From Heterohyrax brucei (Eukaryota > Chordata > Mammalia > Hyracoidea > Procaviidae): a stretch of 64,000 nt of DNA. The DNA is taken from the NCBI GenBank assembly GCA_028571685.1, contig CM053148.1, forward strand, positions 92,154,001-92,218,000. The letters run 5' to 3'. Shown here in pieces: positions 1-10,118 of the stretch (position 1 is its first letter; each line of letters starts with the position of its first letter). The translations under genes and the position numbers were made by a program. Below the pieces are notes generated by a model. That model saw only the letters and a program-made list of their open reading frames with translations. It had not been told where the DNA came from and ran no database searches.

Positions 1-379
1 TGCCATTATACTGGGATGGAAAGCTGAATTCTTACCTTTGGGTCCCTACACGATTGGGCCAATTCTTCGTTTTTCTCTCATTATCTCTATGTCAGCTGCA
101 CTGCTTCATATACATTTCCTATACACCAAACGTGAGTTCCTGCCTTGTGGTCTTCATGCCACTACCGTCTTCTGCTTTGAAAGTACCATGCTGAAAATCT
201 GCAAAGCTGTTTAGTCTGCACTTCTGTCTAACCCCATCTCAAAAAAAATTTTCATTAAGACATTCTTTACTCATTCTGTTTAAAATTGTGGACTGGTTTT
301 TCCCTCAATGTTAGCTCTCTGCAGAGCTTTTCCTTTCCTTTTTTTTTTTAAAAAAAAGCAATTATTACTGCTTTACAGT
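1..379. other. Unassigned AT-rich sequence
   Basis: I recognise no gene or repeat family. There are short homopolymer runs around 241-248 (A) and 341-357 (T then A). No frame is open over a useful length and no splice-bounded exon stands out. Confidence 0.5.
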
Positions 380-410
380 AATAAATCCTAGCCAAGCCAA
401 ATAAATCCTA
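380..410 (-). repeat. Tail-only micro-insertion with 11-bp target duplication
   Basis: The 11-mer AATAAATCCTA occurs at 380-390 and again at 400-410, perfectly. Between them are nine bases, GCCAAGCCA, matching the reverse complement of the terminal GGCTTGGC motif of one SINE variant in this window (for example 33905-33914 and 20481-20490). The simplest reading is an almost completely 5'-truncated retrotransposition event on the minus strand. A chance duplication is possible because the insert is so short. Confidence 0.5.
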
Positions 411-461
411 CTCGTATTCATTTTGTGTATTTTCTTGCAGGTAAGCCCTGCATGTGTTAGA

Positions 462-501
462 GTTGTTGGTGTTGGTGTTGTGTGTTGGTGTTGGTGTTGT
501 T
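462..501. repeat. (GTTGGT)n short tandem repeat
   Basis: About six imperfect hexamer units of GTTGGT, with one GTGT interruption in the middle. It is not part of a recognised element. Confidence 0.8.
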
Positions 502-639
502 CACTGAAGTGTCATAAAAGCCTAGAATAGGGCCTGCTATTAGATGCTTAGCAAAGACAAAGTCACTGCAGAAATATGGTCAGGAAGAAATAAATTCCAC
601 TGCAGATTACCTTTCCATGGCCTTTTCAGAGAATGACTC

Positions 640-790
640 CACCAGTTGCCAGTTGTATAACTTTAGGAATGTTCTCTAAACCCTTTAGTCTTTGTTTTCT
701 AGTACGTGAAATAGGGATAATGTTATTTAGATCTTGGAGGTATCAATATGTACAATGTACCTGGAACATAGTAGATTGTATATAAACCTC
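640..790 (+). repeat. MIR SINE, diverged
   Basis: Follows the MIR 3' half in order: the block resembling TTTCCTCATCTGTAAAATGGG (here TTGTTTTCTAGTACGTGAAATAG at 691-713), GGATAATG, and then CCTGGAACATAGTAG at 758-772, the diagnostic MIR tail. MIRs are ancient tRNA-derived SINEs common to all mammals; this copy is heavily mutated and lacks a usable promoter. Confidence 0.75.
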
Positions 791-1867
791 AGTTAGGTTT
801 CCTTTCATTTATTCATGTTGTACAGATGTTTTAGTCCATAACTGAAATAAATTTGGTAGAAAATATCTATGGACCTAAGTTTTCTATAATATATAATTTT
901 GTTATTATTACTTATTTAAGTGCTAGTTTACAGTTTGATTCAGTTTGTCATACAAAAACGTGCACACTTTATTATGTGACCCCAGTTGTTCTGCCCACTC
1001 TGTGACAGCACACTTCTCCTCGCCACCCTGTATTTCCCATGTCCATTCAACCAGCAGCTGTCCTCCTCCACCCTTTCATCTCACCTCTGGACAGGAGCTA
1101 CCCAGTTAGCCTCATGCATTTACTTTAAGCCAAGAAGCACACTCTTCACTAGTATCACTTTATGTCCGGTCCAGTCTTTTCTGAAGAATTGACTTCTAGA
1201 ATGGTTTCGGTTCTAAGCTAATAGAGTCCAGGGACTTTGTCTTCCAAGGACCCTCCAGTCTTTTGGATCACCCTGTCTCCTCTTTCAGTGTTTTCCACAA
1301 CCTATCTTAGTGGATTTAGATTGTCCAATTTTTGTTTTAAGCATAATGTATTTCATGCTTTAACATCCTATTAGCACACTATAACTATTCTGAATATTAG
1401 GTTAATTGCAGAAAATGTGCTTTTGAAATGCTGTAATTTCAGCAGCTGGAAGCCTGTCTAAAATGAGATTTGTGGTTTTGTAACGTGGATTCAGATGTAT
1501 TGGAATGAGAAACCATGATTTATTAAAAATTATTAGCCTTCAAGAATTGTGATTGGAACATTTTCTTTCCGTGACCACAATGTGTTAGATATCTGAGGTC
1601 TGGACTGTCAATGAATGACTTCATTGAATCTGCCTGGAACAGATCATTTCCAGTAGATGACCTTCAGACTAGTATTTGTTCAGCTGAGTCAGAGCAGAGG
1701 GCCTGTCAGTAGCCATCCAGGCATGTCCTTCTCAGAGATGAAACACTTACTGTTGTTAGGAAAACATTAATCTTGAGCCTAGTGTGCAAGTTCTATTATA
1801 GCAGTGCTTTCATCATTAACTGACACAATGAAATATAAAGACTTGAGTTTCAAAGGAGAAACAAAGA
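791..1867. other. Unassigned, apparently single-copy sequence
   Basis: No family is recognised over about 1.1 kb. A C/T-richer segment at 985-1300 contains a 68-codon open frame, but it has no domain, signal or splice context and is probably chance. An ancient repeat too diverged to see by eye cannot be excluded. Confidence 0.4.
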
Positions 1868-2032
1868 CAAAAAAACACCCCATTGCTCTTGAACTGATTC
1901 TGACTCATAGAGACCATCCCTATAGGACAGAATAGAACTGCCCCGTGGGGCTTCCATGGACCAGTTCATGGATTCAGACTGCTGACCTCTTGGTTAGCAG
2001 CCAAGCTCTTGACCACTATGTCCTCAGAGCTC
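1868..2032 (-). mobile_element. AfroSINE-type SINE, near full length
   Basis: Reads in reverse: A-rich tail at the left edge, then GATTCTGACTCATAG (1897-1911), GGACAGAATAGAACTGCC, the box B region as GGATTCAGACTGCTGACC, and the anticodon-arm side TTGGTTAGCAGCCAAGCTCTT. The head end at 2021-2032 is mutated (TCCTCAGAGCTC for CCACCAGGGCTCC). Box B has lost its invariant bases, so polymerase III promotion is unlikely. Confidence 0.9.
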
Positions 2033-2368
2033 AGTTGTCACAAATGTAATGAATATATCTATACATATGCATGCTATTCTAGTATGTACAGACATTTCTG
2101 AAAACATTCTGGTAATTTCTTTTGCCCATTCAATCAACAGTGACAACTCATTGTGTGTATCACACTGGGCCAGTATTATAGATCTGTAAGTACATTTGTA
2201 CTGGGAAGATTAGTTTCTGAATACTCACACTAGACATAGATACAAGCAGTGATCTACGTGAAGCCTTAGATCTTTCTTGGAGAACTGTTTTAATCAATAG
2301 TAAGTCTTGAAACAGACATATTTTATTCAGATTAAGGTTGCCAGATAAATACAAAAGATCAAGACCAA

Positions 2369-2522
2369 ATTTTTTGCCACTCGATTGATTCCAAGTCACA
2401 GTGGCTCCCCTAGGACAGAACAGAACTGCATCAGAGTTTCCAAGGAGTACCTGCTGAATTACAACTGCTAACATTTTGGTTACCAGACATAGCAATTGAC
2501 CTCGATGCCACCAGGGTTTTCT
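2369..2522 (-). mobile_element. AfroSINE-type SINE, near full length
   Basis: A minus-strand copy running from a short tail (AAATTTTTTGCCACTC) through GATTGATTCCAAGTCACAG to the head CCACCAGGGTTTTC. The box B region reads GAATTACAACTGCTAAC, so the promoter has decayed. It lies about 80 bp upstream of the RTE piece that follows. Confidence 0.88.
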
Positions 2523-2603
2523 AGATAAATATAGGATACTTCACTGAATCTGAATTTAAGATAACAGATACTATTTTAATAGATGTATAAATATACCCCC
2601 AAA

Positions 2604-3570
2604 TCTGTCATTTTGTTGAACGGTGTTGGGGAGGTGTCGTGTGTTCCTCCACTGCTGGAAGCTGTGCCACAAGTATTCAAATACCAGTAGTGTCACCCAT
2701 GGTGGACAAGTTTGAGCTGAGCTTCCAGGCTAAGACAGACTAGGAAGAAGTACCTGACAGTCTACTTTTGAAAAAGTGTCATCTTTGAAAATCTTATGAA
2801 AAACAGTAGAACACTGTCTGGCATAGTTCCAGAACATGAGGCCCTCAAGTTGGTAGGTATTCAAAATACAACTGGTTAAGAGCTGCTTCCTCAAAGAAGA
2901 GTCCACCGTAATGATGTGAATGGAGTCAAGACTTTGGAACTTTCATCTGCTGATGTTGCATGACTAAAATGAGGAAAAAAAACAGCTGCAAACATCCATT
3001 AATAACAAGACTCTGGAATGTATGAAGTATGAATGTAGGAAAACTAGAAATCATCAAAAATGAAAAGGAATGCAGAAGCATAGAGCTATAATGGATTAGT
3101 GTTGATCATTTTGAATAAGACAATAACATGCTCTTCTTTGCAGGGAATGAAAACTTGAAGAGGGATGGCATTACTTCTATCATCAAAAAGAACATTTCAA
3201 GATTTATCCTGAAGCAGACAAGATAATATCCATATACCTACAAGGAAGCCCAGTTAATATGACAATTATTCAAATTTATTCGCCAACTACTAAAGTGAAA
3301 GATGAAGAAGCTGAAGATTTTCCTGGCTTCTGTGGTCTGAAATTGATTGAACATGCAATTAGGATGCACTGATAAGTGCTGGCAATTGGAATGAGAAAGT
3401 TGGAAACAAGAAAGAATTGACAGTTGGAAAATATGGCCTTGGTGATAGAAATGATACCAGAAAAATCACATAATTGAATTTTGCAAGACTAGCAACTTCT
3501 TCCTTTCAAATACATTTTCTAAACACTGTAAACAATGACTAGACACCTTGACATCATCAGGTGGCATACA
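2604..3570 (+). mobile_element. RTE LINE, 5' third (5' UTR and endonuclease region)
   Basis: Begins at the RTE 5' end and runs through the untranslated leader (GGTGGACAAG, CCAGGCTAAGACAGACTAGG) into the start of the polyprotein. Pieces of the apurinic/apyrimidinic-type endonuclease can be read in broken frames: a segment reading roughly IIKKNISRF near 3178-3207 and YGLGDRN at 3432-3452. Stops and frameshifts interrupt it throughout. The reverse transcriptase part is absent; homology stops at about 3570, where a SINE begins. The same region recurs at 22002-23160 and 55612-56520 in this window. Confidence 0.85.
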
Positions 3571-3582
3571 TAGGAATCAAAT

Positions 3583-3770
3583 CAAGTTGATTCCAATTCA
3601 AAGGAATCCTGTAAGGTATAATGAAAGCATTCCCACAGGGTTTCCAAGGCTGTAATTTTTTACAGATGCCAACTGCCTCGTCTTTCTCCCATGCAAAGGT
3701 TAGTGGGTTCTATTGTTGACCTTTTGGTTAGCAGCAGGGCTTGAACCACACATTGTGTGTCACACCAGAG
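3583..3770 (-). mobile_element. Long-variant AfroSINE-type SINE
   Basis: Differs from the common short type by an extra segment of about 40 bases after the CACAGGGTTTCCAAGG block, reading CTGTAATTTTTTACAGATGC then a CTTTCTCCCATG motif. The rest follows the family order: GTTGATTCC tail block at left, GACCTTTTGGTTAGCAGC near the right end. The same extra segment is visible at 42200-42400 and 33081-33110, so it defines a subfamily and not a private insertion. Confidence 0.8.
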
Positions 3771-6394
3771 AGAAATTACTGTTTTATGGTATCTTGGTGG
3801 AAAAAAATAATCAAAACAAATATATGGTGACACGTTTAGCACAACATGCATTTAGCTAAAGACATTTTAAAATTAGAATCCATAAATATAATTAATTTAA
3901 TCCTATAATTATGATGACATCAAACCGAATTAAACAGTCTACAAGTGATAGGAAAAATGAAATATGGAAATTAAATCAAAGATAAGAGAAAAGGCAACAG
4001 AGAAAATTTTTGTATCCCTGACACAACACTGAGTATCTAATGAAGATGATATCTCCAGTAATTACATTTTTAAAATGATGTTCACCTTGTAATTCTCTTG
4101 GATACAACCAGAATTAATAAAGCAAAGAGTGTTATACAGTATCTGTTCAATTAATAGGTCACAGTTGGCTAAATCTTCTGTACTAAAACTACAGTTGAAA
4201 CAAAGCATAAAATATTCAACAATGCAATTAGTACTTTCTCCTACATACCAACAAAACCAAAGTCACTGCCATCATTCATTCCCATTGATTCTGACTCATA
4301 AGTATTTGGCAGTTTATTTGTTCTTATGGATGAATTGTTTTGAATGATATACTCTATATTGAACTTGGTTTTACAGTGAAATTTCCACTCCCAGTAGATG
4401 AAGTTAACGTACACTCATGATCACCACCATTATTTCATGACAATGACAATATAAACTTAGGTGAAATAAGTTTCCATTTCTCAACTCACCAGCATAGTTA
4501 GCAACAGGTTAAAATGTCTCTACCAAGTAGTGCAGGGTAATAATTTAACACTTGTCTTAAAGCAGATTTGCCTAGTGTGGTGGATTAACTACTAACACGT
4601 AGTCACTACTAACAACTGACACTCACTGGGAAAGGACACAATTAGTTAAATCACTGATACCCAGTATTTTCTAAGTGCAGAGTTTCTTTGCTTCTGACTT
4701 AGGAGAAATGTCCTGGGAATTAACAAAGACACAGAAATTCTGAGTAAGTGAATACATAAACATTTGGATTTGGTGTAGGTTTAATAAAGCTATTTAGTTT
4801 GATAGAAGGAAAAATATGTGCTAATAAAAGTGTCAGAATGAATTTTATGTTCTTTATGGCTTAGGCCATAAAGCTAGAAGCATTAAGGTTTCTTTTTTCA
4901 TCTTATCTTAATGTAAAGGCATAATTTATACAGAGCATTTATAGTAGTTAAATATGTCTTCTATTTAAGAATATAGTCTCAGTCTAACACAGCCACAGGG
5001 GTAAGCCGAGGAAGTGTATCCAGTTGCCCAATCCTTTTGCATGGCATTCTGGAAATTTCTGCCTACAGTGAATTTTGCCCTACAAAAGTATTGAGGTGTC
5101 ATGCTTACAAACATCTCTCCAGACATATACTCATTTAATATTCTTTTACAAAACCCTAAACAAGACATTTTCAAGAGTGAAATCTTTAAAGTCAGAGTCA
5201 CTTATGGAAAAAAAAGAGAGTATTCCATATGCCCTATTATTGCTCTCTTCTGAATAGTGAGCTGTCTCCATCACACTGTGAAATAAATGGGTTCCTACCT
5301 CCTCCCGGGTCTGTTTCAGTGGCTTTATTTAGTCAAACAATAATATAAAATCTAACATGATTGTGTGGGAGATGGAAAAGCAGAGCCCCCCAATGAGTTT
5401 TGGTGGAAGGAAAAAGAAAAAGAAGAAAGAGACACAAAGAAAGTATGAATTCATTTAGTGACTGTCTATCCAATCCACAAAAACATTCATGAAACAAACA
5501 GACATCCCAACTTTTTTTCTGCATGAGAGGTTATTATCTGTATTGATTTTAGTTTACAACTTCTCAAGTTCTTTCTCTCTGTTGCTCTTTCAAGAAGGTA
5601 ACATAAAATCCATAAATAATATGCGTGCAGCGAGTCAGTCTCACTAAAAGAATCCTGTGAATTGCAGCACATTAATCTTATGACGGAGCATTGGGCCACT
5701 CAGAGATATAAAATTTACAATGGCCACAGGAGGGTCTAAAGGAATCAAGCCCAGGTTCCCACTCTCTCATCCCCCTAGGGGAATATTTGAAGGTAACAGT
5801 GTAAATTCAAGAATGCTCTTGCACACACAAACACACACATATGTGAAGTTATAGACATGTACAGATAACACACACAAATGACTGATCCGGGGAGTAGACA
5901 TTCAAATGAGATTTGCGGTCGTGGCTGAGTTAAGTACTCACAATATTAATAGTAGTAGTTCAGTCACTGCTAGTCTGTGATCTGAGTCCTGACATTCCTT
6001 TGCATTTCATTACATCATCAATATGGCTTTGGTGATAGCTGCTCTGCCAATATTGCTCTTTGAGGCATGACCAACAGTACGGAAATCACTTCATACATAA
6101 CACTGGGAGGAGAGACACAGCTAACTAGGCTTGCCTTTCCTAGCGTCAGTCCTTTCAGGTTCAGTGGACAAGAAATAGAAGTGTTTCTTCCCAGCTTGTT
6201 GCTACAGCACAAATCAACAGCAACCTTCAAATATTTCCTTAGCTTACAGTAATAAAGGAAAGAAAGGAGAGAGACAACGAGCAGGGAGTATAAAAGCAAC
6301 TGACTTCTGACAAGAATGTACACCTCAAAGACAGTCTGGGGAGGACCGAATTCAGAAAGCCTGACACCAAATGACTGAAGCAGGCGCCATCAAG
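3771..6394. other. Unassigned AT-rich sequence with a SINE scrap and CA-rich patches
   Basis: No gene is recognised. Two small items are visible. A scrap at 4283-4301 (CCATTGATTCTGACTCATA) matches the minus-strand SINE tail block. Imperfect CA repeats lie at 5821-5840 and 5868-5878. Open frames of 60-100 codons on both strands have no recognisable content. The rest looks single-copy or too diverged to name. Confidence 0.4.
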
Positions 6395-6515
6395 GGTCAT
6401 CGTTAAATGCATGGGTCTTGACATCAGAGTGCTTGGGTTTGAGTTATGGCTCTGCCTAGCACGCAGCACTGCTGTTGACCCTGGATGACATGTTTACCTG
6501 CTGTAAGATTCAGTA
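6395..6515 (+). repeat. MIR SINE, diverged
   Basis: The MIR core is recognisable as GGGTCTTGACATCAGAGTGC, then TTGGGTTTGAGTTATGGCTC, then CTGCC, matching the family order of an acquired-state head and the GGCTCTGCCAC core. The 3' part decays after 6500. Confidence 0.75.
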
Positions 6516-7028
6516 AGATGATGAATAGAGCACTAATTTGCTCCCGTGATTTTTGTGAAGTCTTGTCAAGCTGATTCCTGTAAAGTACAAGACGCAAGGC
6601 TGACTACATTTTTTAAAAATCCGTGATGATATTGTGTATTATATTATTGTATCTAGATGAAGTCTGCAGAGGATGCAAGCTATATGTCTTTATCAGCTGG
6701 ACAAAATACTTGGATTCTATAACTTTGTTTTCTTACCTACAGGATGGGGAGAATGTCTGCCCTTCATCTATCAAAATTACGATTTCAAAACAATGAGACA
6801 ACGCCTATATACGGTTCTGAATCTCATGGAGAGAAGACCTTACCAAAAAATGTCAATTTTAATGTTAATCAATGACAGCATATATATCAGCTTTAGGATG
6901 CAAAATTCATAACTCACTGGGTTTTTTCTGTAGATATGTGACTGTCATTATAGGATTATTCATATGTTGGAAGTAACATTTTCTTTTTTTAAGTTTTTTC
7001 TCTCTGGGCTGTATTTTCTTTTGATTTA
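6516..7028. other. Unassigned sequence
   Basis: About 0.5 kb without a recognised element. A 79-codon open frame at 6673-6912 has no identifiable domain and is treated as chance. Confidence 0.4.
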
Positions 7029-7206
7029 GGAAACCCTGGTGGTTTAGTGGTTAAGTGCTAGAGCTGCTAACTAGAAGGTCAGCAGTTCAAATCCACCAGA
7101 CTCTTCTTGGAAACCTTGTGGTGCAATTCTGCTCCGTTCTACAGGATTTCTCTGAGTCAGAATTGAATGCGTGACAACAGGTTTTGTTTTTTGTTTTTTT
7201 TTTTCA
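7029..7206 (+). mobile_element. AfroSINE-type SINE, full length with T-rich tail
   Basis: Starts with GGAAACCCTGGTGGTTTAGT, carries a good box B (CAGCAGTTCAAATCCACCAG, 7080-7099), and ends after GAGTCAGAATTGAATGCGTG in a long GTTTTGTTTTTTG-type tail. It is one of the better-preserved promoters here, and this copy still shows the complete tRNA-like head. Confidence 0.93.
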
Positions 7207-7876
7207 GTCTCATAAGGATTTAAAAAAGTTGAAACATTCTGGATGATATCTGGAGTTTTTCCTTTTTGACTAGACTACTACTGGGAACTGTAGAACTGTA
7301 ATTTAAGTGTTGGATGAAAGAATGTGAAGAAAATTACCTGCTATTTTTCTATTTTCTTGTGTGCACATGGAAAACACAGAAAAAATAAATGAGGGTAGGG
7401 GAAATCAGTAATTATAGTTCACTTTTTCCATACAGGTTTGCATGACTTCTAAATGAAGTCTTCAATAATTCTAGTTTTCAGATTTGCAATGCATGATAAA
7501 GCATAGTTTTGAATAATTTTGAAATAGAATGGAAAATAGTATTTAAGTGTATAAAATTAAAAGAAAGTAGGTTGATGCAAAAATAGAAATTGTCAGCTCA
7601 GATGCACTAAATAACTATGCCTAAATTTTGAAACTTACTCTAAAACTCTAAAATGTTCCTTTTTGTAAAACACACACACACCCTGGAAATGGCACATTGT
7701 ATTTTCCACTGAGGCTTTGTTTTTTGCATGTGTGTGTGTATATTTTTATATACTATATTTAAAATTTGAGGTTGAACTATTTTTAGTTTTATAAGCACAA
7801 GCATTCTGAACAATATGCTTCATGAAACCACTTTATTCTTGGCTTATTAAAAAGTGACACAATATTTTTGCCAAGT
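7207..7876. other. Unassigned AT-rich sequence
   Basis: There is a short CA run at 7670-7681 and a GT run near 7729-7738. No gene and no repeat family is recognised. Confidence 0.4.
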
Positions 7877-7942
7877 CTTTTTTTAGGGTCGCCATGAGTC
7901 GGATCTGACTCGACGGCACTTGGCTTAGCTTAGCTTTTTTTA
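7877..7942 (+). mobile_element. SINE 3' tail fragment (CACTTGGCTTAGCTT variant)
   Basis: Only the last 50 or so bases of a SINE are present: AGGGTCGCCATGAGTCGG, ATCTGACTCGACGGCACTTG and GCTTAGCTTAGC. The 9-mer CTTTTTTTA occurs at 7877-7885 and 7934-7942, a possible target duplication, weakened by its low complexity. This would be an extreme 5' truncation. Confidence 0.8.
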
Positions 7943-8353
7943 TTTAACTCTTTGAATTGTGTGGGAGATTAAAAACATTCTGTCAAGAATATTTGTAGCA
8001 AGAGAAATGGATCAAAAGACAGAATATGTAGAAGTGTATTTTCATTCATACTTACAAAATTATCTTTAATGATATATTTTTCCCAATTGAAGTCCTTTTA
8101 AAAAATACACAACAATTTTAATTCAGAGGTCTAACATTACGCGGATGATGGTTAATGATTTGCAAACAAAAGTAAAAGGGAAATAAATAATCAATGTTTA
8201 TATTAAACAATATATTTGCATAAGCAAAAGCTGATTCATTTTTAGTTACTTAATATTAGGTTAATAATAATCAACACAAGGCCAATCACCAAAACGGGAA
8301 GATAATTCACATCCTGGCTCCCCACTTCTCTATCTCTGACACGCTTGTGGCAT
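7943..8353. other. Unassigned AT-rich sequence
   Basis: No recognised element. The stretch is very AT-rich between 8090 and 8240. Confidence 0.4.
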
Positions 8354-8378
8354 TCTCTCTCTCTCTCTCTCTCTCTCT
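8354..8378. repeat. (CT)n microsatellite
   Basis: A perfect TC dinucleotide run of about twelve units. Confidence 0.95.
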
Positions 8379-8544
8379 GTCACCTAAACAATCTAACCAT
8401 CCAGAGTAAAATATACATAAAACTTCATGCCGCCTTCTGGCTACCAGCCACACTAGAATGAGGTCTTCACAAGTGAGGACTCATTTCTTCTCTTCAGCTT
8501 CCAAATACACAGAGCCAGGATCTGCTAGCCCACACAGCCCGTGG

Positions 8545-8600
8545 TAGGTTTGATAATTCGCTAGAATGACTCACAAAACTCAGGGAAAGCGCTAATCCAA
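8545..8600 (+). mobile_element. Possible ancient ERVL-type LTR scrap
   Basis: The string AATTCGCTAGAATGACTCAC followed by AAAACTCAGG matches a block I remember from old mammalian ERVL-group LTRs. Flanking bases do not extend the match clearly, so the boundaries are unknown and the call is tentative. Confidence 0.3.
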
Positions 8601-8831
8601 TGAGACAGAGTGTCACAGTGACTGCAGTAAAGCACTCAGAGATACTTCTCATTATGAGACTGGAACAAAACTGGGTGATACCTCATTCTGTTATAAACAG
8701 GGTCCCTGTGGAATGGGATAGATTAACAAATACGCAAGATATGCATAGGCTTAATTGTAATTATTTATTAACCTGCAGTGCACACATTCATTTGGTTTTC
8801 ATGATATCTTGCCTATGTTAAGATATACTAA

Positions 8832-8931
8832 CTTTCTACTTTTATACTCCTAGACTAGTAGAAAATAATCTCTGTGTTAAACCCATCCACTTGTGGTCGT
8901 TCTGTTACTGTAGCACTAGGTGTCTAAGACT
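8832..8931 (+). mobile_element. MaLR-type LTR, 3' end only
   Basis: Contains TCCTAGACTAGTAGAAAATA, then CCATCCACTTGTGG at 8883-8896, then TGTAGCACTAGGTGTCTAAG, the terminal block also seen in the LTRs at 19046-19236, 31912-32483 and 45416-46126. The 5' part is missing or unrecognisable. Confidence 0.75.
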
Positions 8932-9079
8932 GGCCTTAAGGCATAGTTAATGATTGACTGAATCACTGAATATGTATGACTGTATCATAATCTCCCTTCC
9001 CTTCCCAAAGTTAGCACAGTAGTGGCAACTTCTGTGGTCTTTGGGATAGCCTCTCATTGGCACGTGTTTAAGTATTACC

Positions 9080-9529
9080 AGTTGCCACAGTAAGCAATAC
9101 CATGATAGAGGGAGGGAATGCTAAAGTTGTCAAGGGTTTCTTTTTGCTCAGATCAATAGTCAGTGTCTACAGAAGCAGCAGTCAGTCAAATAAACAATCA
9201 ATGGCACAGGAAAAATCTGCTTCAAAAGACGTCTTTAAAATCTTAAGAATCTTAAAAACCAAAGATGTTGCTTTGATAGACAAGGTTCACCTAACCTGAG
9301 CCATGTATTTTCAATCATCTCATGTGCATGTGCAAGCTGGATAATGAACAAGAAACATCAAGGAATTTTAATTATGATATTGTTGAAGAATGTTAAATAT
9401 ACCATGGACTGACATGATAAACCAGTCTATCAGAATATACCTTAGAAGTAAGAATGATGAGACTTTACCATTGCTTACTCTGGCCATGTTATCAGAAGGG
9501 ACCAACCCTTAGAAAATGACATCACACTT
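9080..9529 (+). mobile_element. RTE LINE, C-terminal part of the polyprotein (first segment)
   Basis: Matches the region coding the end of the RTE protein: GTTGTCAAGGGTTTC at 9127-9141, then the segments equivalent to 23300-23640 in this window, up to AGAAGGGACCAACCCTTAG and ATGACATCAC. Several stops interrupt every frame. It is continued at 9711 after an inverted intruder. Confidence 0.85.
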
Positions 9530-9705
9530 TCTACTTTGCCAAGCGGGATGCCCTTCTCCTGGGATTGGCCCCTCCCAAAATTTGTCCAAAGCATGCGAGG
9601 CTAAGTTTCTCCATCCTTGCTTCTAATGAGCATTCTGACTATACTTTTCCGAGACAGACTTGCTTTTCCTTCTAGCAGTCCATGTTCTATTCAATGTTCT
9701 TTCAC
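9530..9705 (-). mobile_element. Inverted RTE segment inside an RTE copy
   Basis: Minus-strand RTE sequence (CTACTTTGCCAAGC, CCTTCTCCTGGGATTGGCCC, CTTGCTTCTAATGAGCATTC, AGCAGTCCATGTTCTATTC) covering much the same part of the element as its left neighbour 9350-9529. The two arms form a long imperfect palindrome with almost no spacer. No RTE 3' tail is present at the left edge, so ordinary tail-primed insertion is not the obvious origin. Possible diverged duplication: TGACATCACAC at 9518 and TGACACCATAA at 9706. Confidence 0.75.
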
Positions 9706-9710
9706 TGACA

Positions 9711-9892
9711 CCATAATGCAGAGATTAACCAAACATCAAAAGACCCCAACTGAGATGAACTGACATAGTAGACACAACATAGGCTAAAACATACCTACTA
9801 TTGTGAGGATGGTACAGGATTGGGCAATATTCCCATCTGTTACACATATGGTCCCTATCAGTCAGAGATGACCAGAAGGCATCTAACAATAA
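9711..9892 (+). mobile_element. RTE LINE, 3' end (second segment)
   Basis: Resumes the plus-strand copy: CCATAATGCAGAG at the left corresponds to the point where the first segment stopped. ATTGTGAGGATGGTACAGGA, TGGGCAATATTCCC and GTCCCTATCAGTCAGAG follow, ending at GGCATCTAACAATAA, the RTE terminal block. Together with 9080-9529 this is one 5'-truncated insertion. Confidence 0.85.
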
Positions 9893-10047
9893 GAACTGCT
9901 GCCTAGCAGAAGTATCATGATTGTTTGATAAATTACAAGGATTATTGTTAAGAACCAGAGACAAATGTCCAAATCAAGTTCTTTGTCCCTGTCCTTATAT
10001 ATATCTATAAACGAATCTGCTTATATAACTGAGGATATATGGAACTT

Positions 10048-10118
10048 TCAGACTAAGTTGGAGTAGGAAAAAAAAAAAGTCTGCCAATCTACTTCAAGAA
10101 AATAGCCAATGACAAATT
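10048..10118 (+). mobile_element. Fragment of RTE 5' leader or of a SINE derived from it
   Basis: CAGACTAAGTTGGAGTAGGA, GTCTGCCAATCTACTTC and AATAGCCAATGACAAA follow the order of the RTE leader seen at 20870-20935 and of the tripartite SINE at 51300-51350. An A-run interrupts it at 10067-10078. It is too short to decide between the two sources. Confidence 0.5.

Noticed and set aside
380-410. Spaced direct repeats that could be read as a CRISPR-like array
   Set aside because: Only two repeat units, and a mammalian context; a target duplication explains it better.
7029-7110. tRNA-like sequence with box A and box B
   Set aside because: It is the promoter head of a tRNA-derived SINE: no complete cloverleaf and followed by the SINE body. 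The same applies to all other SINE heads.
9102-9299. 65-codon open frame as a possible small gene
   Set aside because: It is the RTE C-terminal region (GNAKVVKGFFLL, KSASKDVFKILRILKTKDV correspond to the family sequence) with downstream stops.
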